A DNA stretch of 64,000 nucleotides from an uncultured Flavobacteriales bacterium (GCA_913054135.1 CAJXJK010000004.1:62001-126000), one strand, 5' to 3'. Shown: positions 45,238-53,874, numbered from the stretch's first letter. Translations and numbers: made by a program. Notes: generated by a model not told the origin, from the sequence alone.

Positions 45238-46829
45238 TATAGCTTATTCAATTGCTCTTTATAAATTGATTTTCGAGTCAGGAGAAAATCTAAGTTCTTT
45301 TGACAATTCTCATTCCATTCACTCTTCGTGAAAATTCTCCATCTATTGATATGGTCATCAACATGCTCTTCCAACTCATTTTTATTATCAGTATAAACCT
45401 CATTAATTCTTGAATCTGATAAATTGCTTTCAAGCAACTCTTCACATCTTTGTACAAATTTCGCTTTGAATTTTTCATTGGTCATTAGACCACAGAATAT
45501 TGTCCCGAGATATGTGTCACTACTTTTTAAGTGGTCAAAGCCATTATAATTCACGTTCCCTTCTCCAGGATATGCTAGTGAATAATCAAGGTCATTCAAC
45601 ATCCATTTCCAAGGCTTCTTTTTGATTTTATAACATATCGTGTTATTGTGAGGCCAATCATTGTTACCATAATAAGTTTGAAAAAAAATGTAATCAATGA
45701 ACGACTTGAAATGAATCCGATCCTTAAGATTTTTAACATCTTCATTTGAAAGAGACTCTTTAGATTCAATGTCTGATAGCATTGCATGAAAAGCCGAATG
45801 TTCTTCAATAAGTCCATCTTTTAATTCAGCTTCTCCGTTCTCCAAGAGCGTGATTTTTTCATACTTCTCTCCAAACTCATGCGCCAAATTGTAAGTACTA
45901 ATCCTCTCTCTAAGGTTGTATATCCCCCAATAATTACCGTTTATAAAGACCTCCACTCTTTTTCCTTTTTGCACTTTCACTTTTGAGCCTTCAGCCAACT
46001 GATTCATTAGTAAATCTGCGAAAAGGGTTTTTGTATTATCATTCCCTGAAGTTCTTAAAACATAAGAGGTCGCACCATTTTGATTTTCAAAAACATCACC
46101 TTTAAACTGATCTGCCCCATAATTTTTGCGAGCGTAGAGCTTAAAAGACTTTTGCCCAAATCCTCTTGTTGCGTTACCACTAATTTTAATTCCGCATTTT
46201 TGATTAAAAATTGTTTGACCATTTTCTTGTAGACTCACAAAAGTTGATTTCTCCCAGTCTGCCCCTCTTTGCCTAAAATTCGCATCTCTGTAAAACCAGG
46301 CCTCAGAAAAGCCATCAATGTTATCTCCATGATAACCTAGAACATTAATCCCGTCTTGATAACCCACAAACTGAGATTTAGGAATAGAAATATGCACTTG
46401 AGCCAAATTTGATTTATTGGATTTTACTTCAAGAACTTCTTGTGAACGAATGTTCTTTTTCTCATTGAATAGAATAAGATTTAGTGAGGAGAATTTCGGC
46501 TGGTCCCAATGGGGCACATACCATCTCCATGCTGATGGATATTGTGAAATATTTTCGTTCTCGAATGAATCAAAGTTGATTGACTTTCCTGCCGACTCAA
46601 AATTTTCACCTCCATCAATTGATGCGTAGATCTCAAGGTCAGGATTCAAGACACTAATTTGTCCATTTTCAGAAACTCTCACATTTTCATAAAAGTCAAT
46701 ATCAACATGAGTTTCTTGAACATTAAAAGTTTCTAATGAAACCAAACCTGCTAAGTTTAGTGACAAAAGTAGAAGTGCAATTGAAGTCAAATACACTGGT
46801 AATAACTCTATTTTTTTTAAGAGTTTCAC
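45237..46829 (-). CDS. CotH-type kinase
   Basis: The 530-residue protein has an N-terminal membrane helix, a domain of about 170 residues (YASIDGGENF is Fn3-like), then a CotH kinase core. Motifs include CGIKISGNATRGFGQKSFKLY, SYVLRTSGNDNTKTLFAD, VEVFINGNYWGIYNLRERI, and the catalytic WKWMLNDLDYSLAY with the conserved D-x-D. The start is GTG 46829, overlapping the stop of the upstream small membrane gene (GTGA). Extracytoplasmic protein or glycan phosphorylation is inferred from the family. Confidence 0.85.
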   Translation of the reverse strand: MKLLKKIELLPVYLTSIALLLLSLNLAGLVSLETFNVQETHVDIDFYENVRVSENGQISVLNPDLEIYASIDGGENFESAGKSINFDSFENENISQYPSAWRWYVPHWDQPKFSSLNLILFNEKKNIRSQEVLEVKSNKSNLAQVHISIPKSQFVGYQDGINVLGYHGDNIDGFSEAWFYRDANFRQRGADWEKSTFVSLQENGQTIFNQKCGIKISGNATRGFGQKSFKLYARKNYGADQFKGDVFENQNGATSYVLRTSGNDNTKTLFADLLMNQLAEGSKVKVQKGKRVEVFINGNYWGIYNLRERISTYNLAHEFGEKYEKITLLENGEAELKDGLIEEHSAFHAMLSDIESKESLSNEDVKNLKDRIHFKSFIDYIFFQTYYGNNDWPHNNTICYKIKKKPWKWMLNDLDYSLAYPGEGNVNYNGFDHLKSSDTYLGTIFCGLMTNEKFKAKFVQRCEELLESNLSDSRINEVYTDNKNELEEHVDDHINRWRIFTKSEWNENCQKNLDFLLTRKSIYKEQLNKL

Positions 46830-47236
46830 TCTGATTTAAGAGGAGTTAATAGGATAAGAGATGAGATAAAGACCATACCTATTGTTGCTTGAACCACACT
46901 TCCTACTCCACATGCTAATCCAAGAAGTACAATCAAAAAGAATCCTAGGACACTTGCCTTAGATTTTAATTCTGTTTTCATTCCTAGAATAATCAAGACA
47001 GCCGCGGCCATTACTGCGAAAGGAAGCGAATATTTAGCAATCCCAACAATTAAAGCCACTGAGGCCGCAATAAGGGGTGCTGAAGAGACAGCCGTTTCTC
47101 CTGCTTTTTTGTTTATTATTTTCTGAATGACCCAAGCTAACAAAGCAGCCATTACTAACTGAAAAAGCATGATTGGGATGTTCTTTGGCGAAAATCCATT
47201 CATACTTTCAATAAGGATATCTTTAATAGTTCCCAT
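46826..47236 (-). CDS. Small four-helix membrane protein
   Basis: The 136-residue protein has about four hydrophobic helices (MLFQLVMAALLAWVIQ, LIAASVALIVGIA, LPFAVMAAAVLIILGM, FISSLILLTPL) with short lysine-rich loops. The size and arrangement resemble DUF4956-type proteins that accompany CotH genes in other bacteria. That link is recalled, not confirmed. It sits between rmlA (three bases away) and the first CotH gene (four-base overlap). Confidence 0.7.
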   Translation of the reverse strand: MGTIKDILIESMNGFSPKNIPIMLFQLVMAALLAWVIQKIINKKAGETAVSSAPLIAASVALIVGIAKYSLPFAVMAAAVLIILGMKTELKSKASVLGFFLIVLLGLACGVGSVVQATIGMVFISSLILLTPLKSE

Positions 47237-47239
47237 TTT

Positions 47240-48121
47240 TTATATCATTTTATTTTTTTCGTCTAATATCTTCAGCAGGTATTGCCCGTACTGATTCTTT
47301 GCCAATGGCTGCGCTAATTTCTCTAGCTGCTTGGCGTCTATAAAACCTCTTCTAAATGCGATTTCTTCAAGACAAGAGACCTTCAATCCTTGTCTTTGCT
47401 CAATTGAGGCTATAAAATTCGAAGCCTGAATCAATGATTCGTGAGTTCCGGTATCTAACCAAGCCATTCCTCTACCAAGTAATTCAGTTTTGAGAGTGCC
47501 TTCTTCTAAATACAATTTGTTCAAATCAGTAATTTCTAGTTCTCCTCTTGCCGAAGGTTTAAGGCCTTTAGCCTTCTCTACCACAGTATTATCGTAATAA
47601 TACAGACCTGTGACTGCATAATTTGATTTAGGATTTGTAGGCTTTTCTTCTAAGCCAATTGCTTTCTTGTTCTCATCAAACTCCACTACCCCATATCTTT
47701 CAGGATCGTTTACATAATATCCAAAAACTGTTGCTCCAGATTTAATTTCGGCTGATCGTCTCAATATGGTTGAAAGTCCGTATCCATAAAAAATGTTGTC
47801 TCCCAAAACCAGACAAACCGAGTCGTCACCTATGAATTCTTCGCCTAGAATGAAAGCTTGTGCTAAACCATCAGGTGATGGTTGAACTTTGTATTCAATT
47901 GAAATCCCTAATTCACTTCCATCACCTAGCAGCTCTTCAAATACTAGAATATCTCTTGGTGTAGAAATAATCAAAATATCCCTAATCCCTGACAGCATGA
48001 GAACTGATAAAGGGTAGTAAATCATGGGCTTATCATAGATTGGCAAAATCTGCTTTGAAACAGCCTTTGTCAAGGGATACAACCTTGTTCCTGAGCCACC
48101 TGCTAATACGATTCCTTTCAT
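47240..48121 (-). CDS. rfbA: Glucose-1-phosphate thymidylyltransferase RmlA
   Basis: RmlA makes dTDP-glucose, the first step to dTDP-rhamnose and other deoxysugars. The nucleotide-binding start [21 protein letters not shown] and [11 protein letters not shown] are intact. [11 protein letters not shown] and [19 protein letters not shown], and [10 protein letters not shown] near the end, complete the signature. The 293-residue length is normal. It is the first gene of a six-gene minus-strand operon with CotH kinases and a polymerase-like protein. No rmlB, rmlC or rmlD is in the window. Confidence 0.96.
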   Translation of the reverse strand: MKGIVLAGGSGTRLYPLTKAVSKQILPIYDKPMIYYPLSVLMLSGIRDILIISTPRDILVFEELLGDGSELGISIEYKVQPSPDGLAQAFILGEEFIGDDSVCLVLGDNIFYGYGLSTILRRSAEIKSGATVFGYYVNDPERYGVVEFDENKKAIGLEEKPTNPKSNYAVTGLYYYDNTVVEKAKGLKPSARGELEITDLNKLYLEEGTLKTELLGRGMAWLDTGTHESLIQASNFIASIEQRQGLKVSCLEEIAFRRGFIDAKQLEKLAQPLAKNQYGQYLLKILDEKNKMI

Positions 48122-48229
48122 TCGTCAAAATTTTAATTAATTAAACGAAGAAACAGGCGGAAATGTTACCACTTTCAGGCTATTTATGAAATATTAAGAG
48201 AAATTTTACGCTCAATATTGAAAGGGAAC

Positions 48230-48237
48230 TATTTTTG
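48230..48237 (+). promoter_or_regulatory. -7 element TATTTTTG before the MORN gene
   Basis: TATTTTTG fits TAnnTTTG and ends 22 bases before the ATG at 48260. The divergent rmlA operon promoter must lie in the same 138-base gap. Confidence 0.45.
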
Positions 48238-48259
48238 TTATACATAAACCAAAGCTTTT

Positions 48260-49495
48260 ATGAAGATTCTATTTACGCTATTCATAGCCGCAATAAGCCT
48301 TTCGGCGAATTCTCAATGTGACTCAACTGAACAAGAAGTTGGCGGAACCATGGTCACCAATGGAGTGAAAAAAGTTGAAATCAAATTAGATGACAGAAAC
48401 GGAATGATTCCAGGACCGGGTCAAATTCTCTTTTTGAATAAATATTTTGAGTCGTCTCTATTCGGATTCAAATCTACAGGTTGGCTCGATATTGCAAAGG
48501 CTGAGGCAACAGGCTATGATGAAGTCAATAACAAAATTAGATTGAGAATCATTGAAGAACACTCTGAAATGACCATTAACGGTAAAAAGAAGAATCATTT
48601 TGAAAGAGGAAATATTGTCAAATTGAACTGGAAAACACCTCCGCTAATTGAAACCAAATATGAAATTACGGATGGAGACACTTTAGGAAAAGGTGAATTA
48701 CATTGTGGTTATCGTCATGGGGTTTGGAAGTACTATTACAGAAATGGGCAATTACAAGAAGAAGATAATTATCACATGGGCAAACCTGACGGCAATTACA
48801 AAGCTTGGTATGATGATGGCGCCATCAAAGAGACTGGAAAATATTACAGAGGATCAAGAGAAGGTAAGTTGACTTTTTATTATCAAAATGGAAACATTAA
48901 GAAAAGTGTGAATTACACGGCAAATATGAAAGACGGACCATATGAGAAATTTCATGAGGACGGGACTCCTGACTATAAAGCAACCTATGTTCAAGGAGAT
49001 TTGGCAGGACCTTTTTCTTATTACTATGAAGACGGTACTTTGAAAGAAGAAGGCACACACGACATGGGAAAAATTGAAGGACCTCTCAACGGCTATTACG
49101 AAGACGGAAAGTTATTTTTCAAGGCAAACGTTCATAAGGATAAAAAACACGGATCATATGAAGGATTCTATCGTACAGGCCCAAAATATATTGAAACCAA
49201 CTACACCATGGGCAAGATAGATGGTCCTTACATTGAATATCATAAAAATGGAGAAATTGCCGTCATTTCAAATTTCAAACTAGGAATTGAAGAAGGAAAT
49301 TACTCATCTTCTTACCCTAACGGAACTCTGAAAATGAAGGGTTTAAAAAAGAACGGCACGAAGATTGGATATTGGGAAGAGTATTATTCTAACGGAGATT
49401 CAAAGTCTCAAGGAACCTTTTCAGAAGACGGTAAAAAGATCGGGAAATGGTTTGAATGGAATGAAAAAGGAAAGAAGACAAAAACGAAGTACTAA
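48260..49495 (+). CDS. Secreted MORN-repeat protein (YwqK-like)
   Basis: The 411-residue protein has a signal peptide ending SANSQ. After about 110 residues, a C-terminal array of roughly ten MORN-variant repeats of about 23 residues follows the pattern G-x-W/Y-x-x-Y-Y-x-N-G-x-x-K. Examples are GVWKYYYRNGQLQEE and GPYEKFHEDGTPDYK. The family is often named YwqK antitoxin-like, but no toxin gene is present, so that label should not be taken as function. A second MORN gene follows after 36 bases. Confidence 0.85.
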   Translation: MKILFTLFIAAISLSANSQCDSTEQEVGGTMVTNGVKKVEIKLDDRNGMIPGPGQILFLNKYFESSLFGFKSTGWLDIAKAEATGYDEVNNKIRLRIIEEHSEMTINGKKKNHFERGNIVKLNWKTPPLIETKYEITDGDTLGKGELHCGYRHGVWKYYYRNGQLQEEDNYHMGKPDGNYKAWYDDGAIKETGKYYRGSREGKLTFYYQNGNIKKSVNYTANMKDGPYEKFHEDGTPDYKATYVQGDLAGPFSYYYEDGTLKEEGTHDMGKIEGPLNGYYEDGKLFFKANVHKDKKHGSYEGFYRTGPKYIETNYTMGKIDGPYIEYHKNGEIAVISNFKLGIEEGNYSSSYPNGTLKMKGLKKNGTKIGYWEEYYSNGDSKSQGTFSEDGKKIGKWFEWNEKGKKTKTKY

Positions 49496-49507
49496 ATTTT
49501 AGTATTT

Positions 49508-49515
49508 TAGCTTTG
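49508..49515 (+). promoter_or_regulatory. -7 element TAGCTTTG before the second MORN gene
   Basis: TAGCTTTG fits TAnnTTTG. It lies in the 36-base gap between the two MORN genes, so the second can be transcribed separately. Confidence 0.45.
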
Positions 49516-49531
49516 TGAAAAGATGGAAATT

Positions 49532-50374
49532 ATGATGAAAAATTTACTTTTATTAAGCTCATTATTATTTATTGGTGTTAGCGTAAACGCACAATGCGAC
49601 AAGAAAGAGTATACTGAAAAGTATAAGAACGGTTCTTACGTTATTGGTCAATTGGCTTGTGACGAAAAGACTGGGGAGTGGAAATACTTTGATAAAAATG
49701 ATAAACTCTTAAAAAGAGTAAATTTTGTGAAAGGTCAATTAAATGGTGAAAGATCAATCTGGTATCCAAACGGACAACAAAAAGCGTTGGAGAATTGGTC
49801 TAATGGTAAGTTAAACGGAATCGTTCAGTATTGGACTGAAGACGGTACAATGACTGAGGAATCTAATTACGAGAACGGAAACCTTGAAGGAACTCAACAA
49901 GAGTGGTACGCTAACGGAAAAAAGAAATCTTTAACCACATACATCAGCGGCAAGAAATCAGGTGAATATGAAGCTTACTATGAAAATGGAAACCTCAAAG
50001 GAAAAGGAAAATTCTTGGAAGGAGAACCTGACGGAGATATCAAATCATTTTTTGAAGGAGGAGCACTTTCTTCTGAAATTAACTTCGTTGACGGCGTTCA
50101 AAATGGAAAATACACGACATTTTTTAAAGACGGTTCTATTTCAGTTCAAGGTGAATATGAAGAAGGCAATCAAATTGGATTATGGAAAACTTTCCACGTT
50201 AATGGTCAACTTATCGCCAATGGCTTTTATAAAGCGGGAAGTAAGGAAGGACTTTGGGAAGAGTGGTACATGACTGGTAAGCCAAAATCAAAAGGAACCT
50301 ACTCAAATGGTGAAAAGGTTGAAGTTTGGTACGAATGGGATTCAGCCGGTAAGAAGACCAAAACCAAGTTCTAA
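49532..50374 (+). CDS. Secreted MORN-repeat protein (YwqK-like), second copy
   Basis: The chosen start is ATG 49532, followed by a signal peptide (LLLLSSLLFIGVSVNAQ). Two other in-frame ATGs (49523, 49535) are close. The 280-residue product consists almost entirely of about nine MORN-variant repeats, such as GEWKYFDKNDKLLKR and GLWEEWYMTGKPKSK. It ends like its neighbour (AGKKTKTKF against KGKKTKTKY), so the two are recent paralogues. Next is the Nramp-like gene, three bases after the stop. Confidence 0.83.
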   Translation: MMKNLLLLSSLLFIGVSVNAQCDKKEYTEKYKNGSYVIGQLACDEKTGEWKYFDKNDKLLKRVNFVKGQLNGERSIWYPNGQQKALENWSNGKLNGIVQYWTEDGTMTEESNYENGNLEGTQQEWYANGKKKSLTTYISGKKSGEYEAYYENGNLKGKGKFLEGEPDGDIKSFFEGGALSSEINFVDGVQNGKYTTFFKDGSISVQGEYEEGNQIGLWKTFHVNGQLIANGFYKAGSKEGLWEEWYMTGKPKSKGTYSNGEKVEVWYEWDSAGKKTKTKF

Positions 50375-50377
50375 TCA

Positions 50378-51667
50378 TTGAACAATCTTCTTAAAACCCT
50401 TGGTCCCGGCATTCTTTTTGCCTCAACGGCAATAGGTGTTTCTCATTTAGTTCAATCAACTCAGGCAGGAGCAAATTTTGGATTCACCCTTTTATGGGCA
50501 ATATTACTTGCCAACATCTTTAAATATCCCTTTTTTGAATTCGGAAGCAGATACGCCAACGCAACTGGTGAAAGTATAATCAGTGGATATCGAAAACTCG
50601 GTAAAACCCCACTTTTCTTTTACTTTATCATTACAGTAATCTCCATGTTTTTAGTGACTGCTGCAGTTGGCTTTGTGACTTCGGGTTTTATGCAAAACCT
50701 TTTTGGGCTTCAAGAAATTCTCACCACCGTAGCAGTCGTATTTGCAGTGTGTATCATTGTTTTAATTTCAGATAACTTCAAGGTATTAGATGTTCTCATC
50801 AAAATTGTAGGAATCATTCTTTTAATCTCTACCCTAACCGCATTCTTTATTGTCCTAGCTAAAAGTTCTAAGACTGATCAAAGTCTGTTCAGTTTTGACG
50901 GAATAGACAAAGTGGCCTATTTAGGATTTTTAATTCCACTCATGGGCTGGATGCCTACAGCTGTTGACCTATCTGCTTGGAATAGTTTATGGACAGTAGA
51001 AAGAATCAAACAAACTGGCTATCATCCTAAACTAAAAGAAACCTTATTTGATTTCAATTTTGGATATATTCTGTCGGCTTTGCTGGCTATTTGTTTTGTC
51101 ACATTAGGAGCCTTCGTCATGTTTAGAACTCCTGAAACACTTTCTGATTCTCCTGTAGGTTTCTCGGCAGATGTAATTAGACTTTATACCAGTTCATTTG
51201 GAGATAGTGCCTACATTATAATAGCCATCTCTTCTTTCTCTATCATGTTCGGAACCTGCATAGCCGTTTTTGATGGATACTCTAGAGCAATGGGCGCCAT
51301 TGTTAAAGAAAGTCGCACCTTATTGAAAAAAGAACCCTTTAGCGAAAAGAAAAGTAAAAACATCTACCGATTAATTCTTCTCATCATTTCAATGGGGTCA
51401 TTTTTACTGATTTACTTCTTCTTGCCCACAAAAGAAGACCCTAAAGCATTCAAGCAACTAGTAAATATCGCCACTTCTATATCATTTGCTTTAGCACCTA
51501 TTGTTGCCATCTTTAATCTTAAATTGATGAATGCAAAGTATATCGGAGAAGGTCACCAGCCTCCTAAATGGATGAAATTGTTGGCCTATGCCGGAATCAT
51601 ATTCTTAAGTATATTCTCAATCTTCTATATATTTCAAGATCAAATCATTTTATACTTAACCGCATGA
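50378..51667 (+). CDS. Nramp-like transporter lacking the canonical metal-binding motifs
   Basis: The 429-residue protein has about 11 hydrophobic helices in an Nramp arrangement, beginning LLKTLGPGILFASTAIGVSHL. Canonical Nramp has DPGN in helix 1; here the corresponding stretch is STAIGVSHLVQSTQAG. The helix 6 motif MPHN is MPTAVDLSAW. Metal-coordinating Asp, Asn and Met/His are thus altered, and the substrate could differ. It starts at TTG 50378, three bases after the MORN gene. The next gene's ATG overlaps its stop (ATGA). Confidence 0.85.
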   Translation: MNNLLKTLGPGILFASTAIGVSHLVQSTQAGANFGFTLLWAILLANIFKYPFFEFGSRYANATGESIISGYRKLGKTPLFFYFIITVISMFLVTAAVGFVTSGFMQNLFGLQEILTTVAVVFAVCIIVLISDNFKVLDVLIKIVGIILLISTLTAFFIVLAKSSKTDQSLFSFDGIDKVAYLGFLIPLMGWMPTAVDLSAWNSLWTVERIKQTGYHPKLKETLFDFNFGYILSALLAICFVTLGAFVMFRTPETLSDSPVGFSADVIRLYTSSFGDSAYIIIAISSFSIMFGTCIAVFDGYSRAMGAIVKESRTLLKKEPFSEKKSKNIYRLILLIISMGSFLLIYFFLPTKEDPKAFKQLVNIATSISFALAPIVAIFNLKLMNAKYIGEGHQPPKWMKLLAYAGIIFLSIFSIFYIFQDQIILYLTA

Positions 51668-52440
51668 GTAGAATTCACGCATTTGAATTTGAAGACTTTA
51701 AATGGTTTCCTAAAACCATCAGAAATTACGGTACAGATTTTTTGCAATTTGTGACCAACAAATTTGATTTTTACAAAGGTGTTGCCCCAATGATTTCTGA
51801 AGCCATGAAAAAAACTGGGCACAATCAAATCTTAGACATGGGAAGTGGCGGAGGCGGAGCTTGGAAGAGTCTGAGCCCTCATTTAATGAAAGAGAACCCT
51901 GAATTGAAAGTTAGGCTGTCAGACTTCTATCCGAACATTGCTGCATTTGAAAAGATGAGAGATTATAATCCTGAAGTATTTGATTATTCATATGATCCAA
52001 TTGATGCTACGAAAGTACCTGGCGATCAAAAAGGATTTAGGACTCAATTCTTATCATTCCATCATTTCAAACCTGAAGACGGAATAAAGATTTTACAAAA
52101 TGCCGTTGACGCCAACCAACCTATTGGCATTTTTGAAGGTCAAGTAAGAGATGTACCACACTTTTTTAAAAACCTCTTCTCTCCTATCTCAATACTCCTT
52201 CTTACCCCTTTCATTAGACCTTTCAGTTTAGGAAGAATCTTCTTCACTTATCTGCTCCCAATTGTACCCTTATTCGTACTTTGGGATGGCGTAATATCAG
52301 TACTAAGAACCTATAGTGTGAAAGAAATGGAAGCATTAGTTACTCTAGTGAAAGGGCACGAAAAATACGATTGGCAAATTGGTAAAAACAAGACCAAAGG
52401 AATTACGGTACCCTATTTGATTGGTGTTCCTAAGAAATAG
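51664..52440 (+). CDS. SAM-dependent methyltransferase-like protein with a C-terminal membrane region
   Basis: ATG 51664 overlaps the TGA of the transporter gene. The 258-residue protein has a Rossmann-type motif QILDMGSGGGGAWKSLS (about residues 56-72). After LKVRLSDFYPN and FLSFHHFKPEDG comes a hydrophobic region, ISILLLTPFIRPFSL and FFTYLLPIVPLFVLWDGVIS, that may dip into the membrane. Small-molecule or lipid methylation is possible. It is coupled to the Nramp-like gene, which suggests a shared pathway, but no substrate can be named. Confidence 0.78.
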   Translation: MSRIHAFEFEDFKWFPKTIRNYGTDFLQFVTNKFDFYKGVAPMISEAMKKTGHNQILDMGSGGGGAWKSLSPHLMKENPELKVRLSDFYPNIAAFEKMRDYNPEVFDYSYDPIDATKVPGDQKGFRTQFLSFHHFKPEDGIKILQNAVDANQPIGIFEGQVRDVPHFFKNLFSPISILLLTPFIRPFSLGRIFFTYLLPIVPLFVLWDGVISVLRTYSVKEMEALVTLVKGHEKYDWQIGKNKTKGITVPYLIGVPKK

Positions 52441-52487
52441 TTAATAAAAAAATAAGTTGAAGAGTAGAATTATGTTTTGATTAATTC

Positions 52488-52495
52488 TATTTTTG
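52488..52495 (+). promoter_or_regulatory. -7 element TATTTTTG before terB-like gene
   Basis: TATTTTTG fits TAnnTTTG and ends 15 bases before the ATG at 52511. Confidence 0.45.
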
Positions 52496-52510
52496 CCAAA
52501 AAATTAGACA

Positions 52511-52927
52511 ATGAGTATTGCAGAATTATATGAAGACGGGGAAAGAAGACAAGACAAAAGTCACTTCAGAAACCTTGTAATGATAGCAAAAGCAGATGGT
52601 GAGATTTCAGAAGAAGAATCTGCCCTACTTGATGATATAGGACAACACCTTGGTTTAACTAATGTGGTGATGAAAAACATCATTAAAAATCCAGAAAATT
52701 ATAAAATCAATCCTCCAATCAGTAGAGTTGAGCGTTTTGAACAAATAGTTAACCTTATACAAATGGTACAAGCTGACGGGAAAGTTGATGATGCTGAAAT
52801 GGCAATTTTAGAAAGAATTGCTGTCGGAATCGGATACAAAGATCTTGATGATGTTGATGTTGAAAGCATTCTTGCGTTAATAGTTAGAGGTGAAGACACT
52901 GAAGTAATCATTGAAGAACTACTTTAA
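52511..52927 (+). CDS. TerB-like protein
   Basis: The 138-residue soluble protein is helical and acidic. Two repeated halves each contain a metal-binding-like loop, AKADGEISEEESALL and VQADGKVDDAEMAIL, characteristic of TerB/DjlA-type domains. TerB proteins are linked to tellurite resistance and membrane stress, but no other ter genes are present. A related domain forms the N-terminus of the ABC transporter at 8104. A strong terminator follows. Confidence 0.88.
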   Translation: MSIAELYEDGERRQDKSHFRNLVMIAKADGEISEEESALLDDIGQHLGLTNVVMKNIIKNPENYKINPPISRVERFEQIVNLIQMVQADGKVDDAEMAILERIAVGIGYKDLDDVDVESILALIVRGEDTEVIIEELL

Positions 52928-52946
52928 GATTATCAAAAATTATATG

Positions 52947-52979
52947 AAGCCGACTTTCTTTTGAGAGTCGGCTTTTTTT
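52947..52979 (+). terminator. Rho-independent terminator
   Basis: AAGCCGACT/AGTCGGCTT encloses a ten-base loop and is followed by five further T residues. Confidence 0.9.
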
Positions 52980-53060
52980 GTGCTGCCCGGGCGGGACATC
53001 CGATCAAGTCCTGACCACAAGCGTCAGGAGCTGCCGCTTCTACCCCTGGCAGAAAGTTTG
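52980..53060. repeat. GC-rich structured intergenic element
   Basis: This stretch is far richer in G and C than its surroundings. It carries nested inverted repeats: TCCTGAC/GTCAGGA around a seven-base loop, then CTGCC/GGCAG. It has no reading frame of note and looks like an interspersed repeat that has inserted between two convergent genes. Confidence 0.5.
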
Positions 53061-53205
53061 GAATCTTGAGCTTCAAATGAGACTTTATTTTATTCTGAGA
53101 AACCTATTTCCTTTTGTCAACCTGAGCCTGTCGGAGCAGAGATGACTCATGATCTCACTTTAGGATTGATTCAGCCACACTTCAACTAGCTGAGTGTTAA
53201 ATTAG

Positions 53206-53275
53206 TTGTCTTGAATCTTGATTCTTGTTTCTCTATTCTTGGATCTTAACTCTTGTTTCTTGGATCTTGATTCTT
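53206..53275 (-). repeat. Degenerate heptanucleotide tandem repeat, (AAGAnnC) x10
   Basis: Read on the minus strand, ten successive seven-base units follow the pattern AAGAnnC, such as AAGAATC, AAGATCC and AAGAAAC. Two or three units deviate. It lies immediately beyond the 3' end of the YkgJ-type gene. The remaining part of the gap (53061-53205) shows no gene and no other clear signal apart from a CCTGAGCCTGTCGGAGC element near 53121. Confidence 0.7.
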
Positions 53276-53279
53276 ACCC

Positions 53280-53762
53280 TCAATAAGCTTTCTTCAGCCC
53301 CTCTAAAACCTTCACCACCGCCGGGCATATCTCAGTATTTTTCACCGACAAATCTAAGACTTGATAAAAGCGCTTACGATTCGTGTGCGGATATTCTCTA
53401 CAAGCCAAAGGTCTGGCTTCATACACAGAGCAATAGTTATCTGCACCTAAAAACGGACAAGGAGCTGAACGAAAAACATAATCACCATCATTATCCATCT
53501 CCATGTGTTGAGCAATTAAATCAACCGCTTTTACCTTGAGATGTTTTGCCAAACGGTCAACATCTTTATCATGAATAGCAGGGCTCGTAGTTTTACAGCA
53601 ATTCCCACAATCTAAACAATCTATCTCTTCAAACGTTTCATCATGAAGATCATGAACAATTTGATCTAAGTCTTTTGGCTTCTTTTTTTTAAGACGCTTT
53701 GCCAACTTCTTGGTCTCACCAATGTGTTTGGCTCCGTGCTTTAAGATTTCGTCCTTGTTCAT
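53280..53762 (-). CDS. YkgJ-family Cys-cluster protein
   Basis: The 160-residue protein has the zinc- or iron-binding Cys cluster of the YkgJ/UPF0153 family: CLDCGNCCKTTSPAI, then APCPFLGADNYCSVYEARPLACREYPH. The final Cys is in NTEICPAVVKV. The function of the family is not settled; metal binding is expected. The N-terminal 45 residues are charged and lysine-rich. The ATG at 53762 fits the usual length. Confidence 0.92.
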   Translation of the reverse strand: MNKDEILKHGAKHIGETKKLAKRLKKKKPKDLDQIVHDLHDETFEEIDCLDCGNCCKTTSPAIHDKDVDRLAKHLKVKAVDLIAQHMEMDNDGDYVFRSAPCPFLGADNYCSVYEARPLACREYPHTNRKRFYQVLDLSVKNTEICPAVVKVLEGLKKAY

Positions 53763-53851
53763 GTCACAAATTTACAAAGTATGAAAGACATATTTTATCC
53801 TTAAAAAAATCCTTTTAGCATTCTTTAAACCTTTCTGACTTATTAAAGTCT

Positions 53852-53859
53852 TAACTTTG
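53852..53859 (+). promoter_or_regulatory. -7 element TAACTTTG before the receptor gene
   Basis: TAACTTTG fits TAnnTTTG and ends 15 bases before the ATG at 53875. This also argues against the upstream in-frame start at 53857. Confidence 0.5.
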
Positions 53860-53874
53860 TCCAAAATTTTTGAA

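Noticed and set aside
48260-50374. Toxin-antitoxin system suggested by YwqK-type MORN repeats
   Set aside because: Both products have signal peptides and no toxin candidate lies beside them.
52511-52927. Tellurite resistance operon
   Set aside because: Only one TerB-like gene is present; no terA, terC, terD or terZ is found nearby.
53225-53539. Plus-strand open frame rich in Ser, Leu and Pro
   Set aside because: It is antisense to the YkgJ-type Cys-cluster gene and begins in the heptad repeat.
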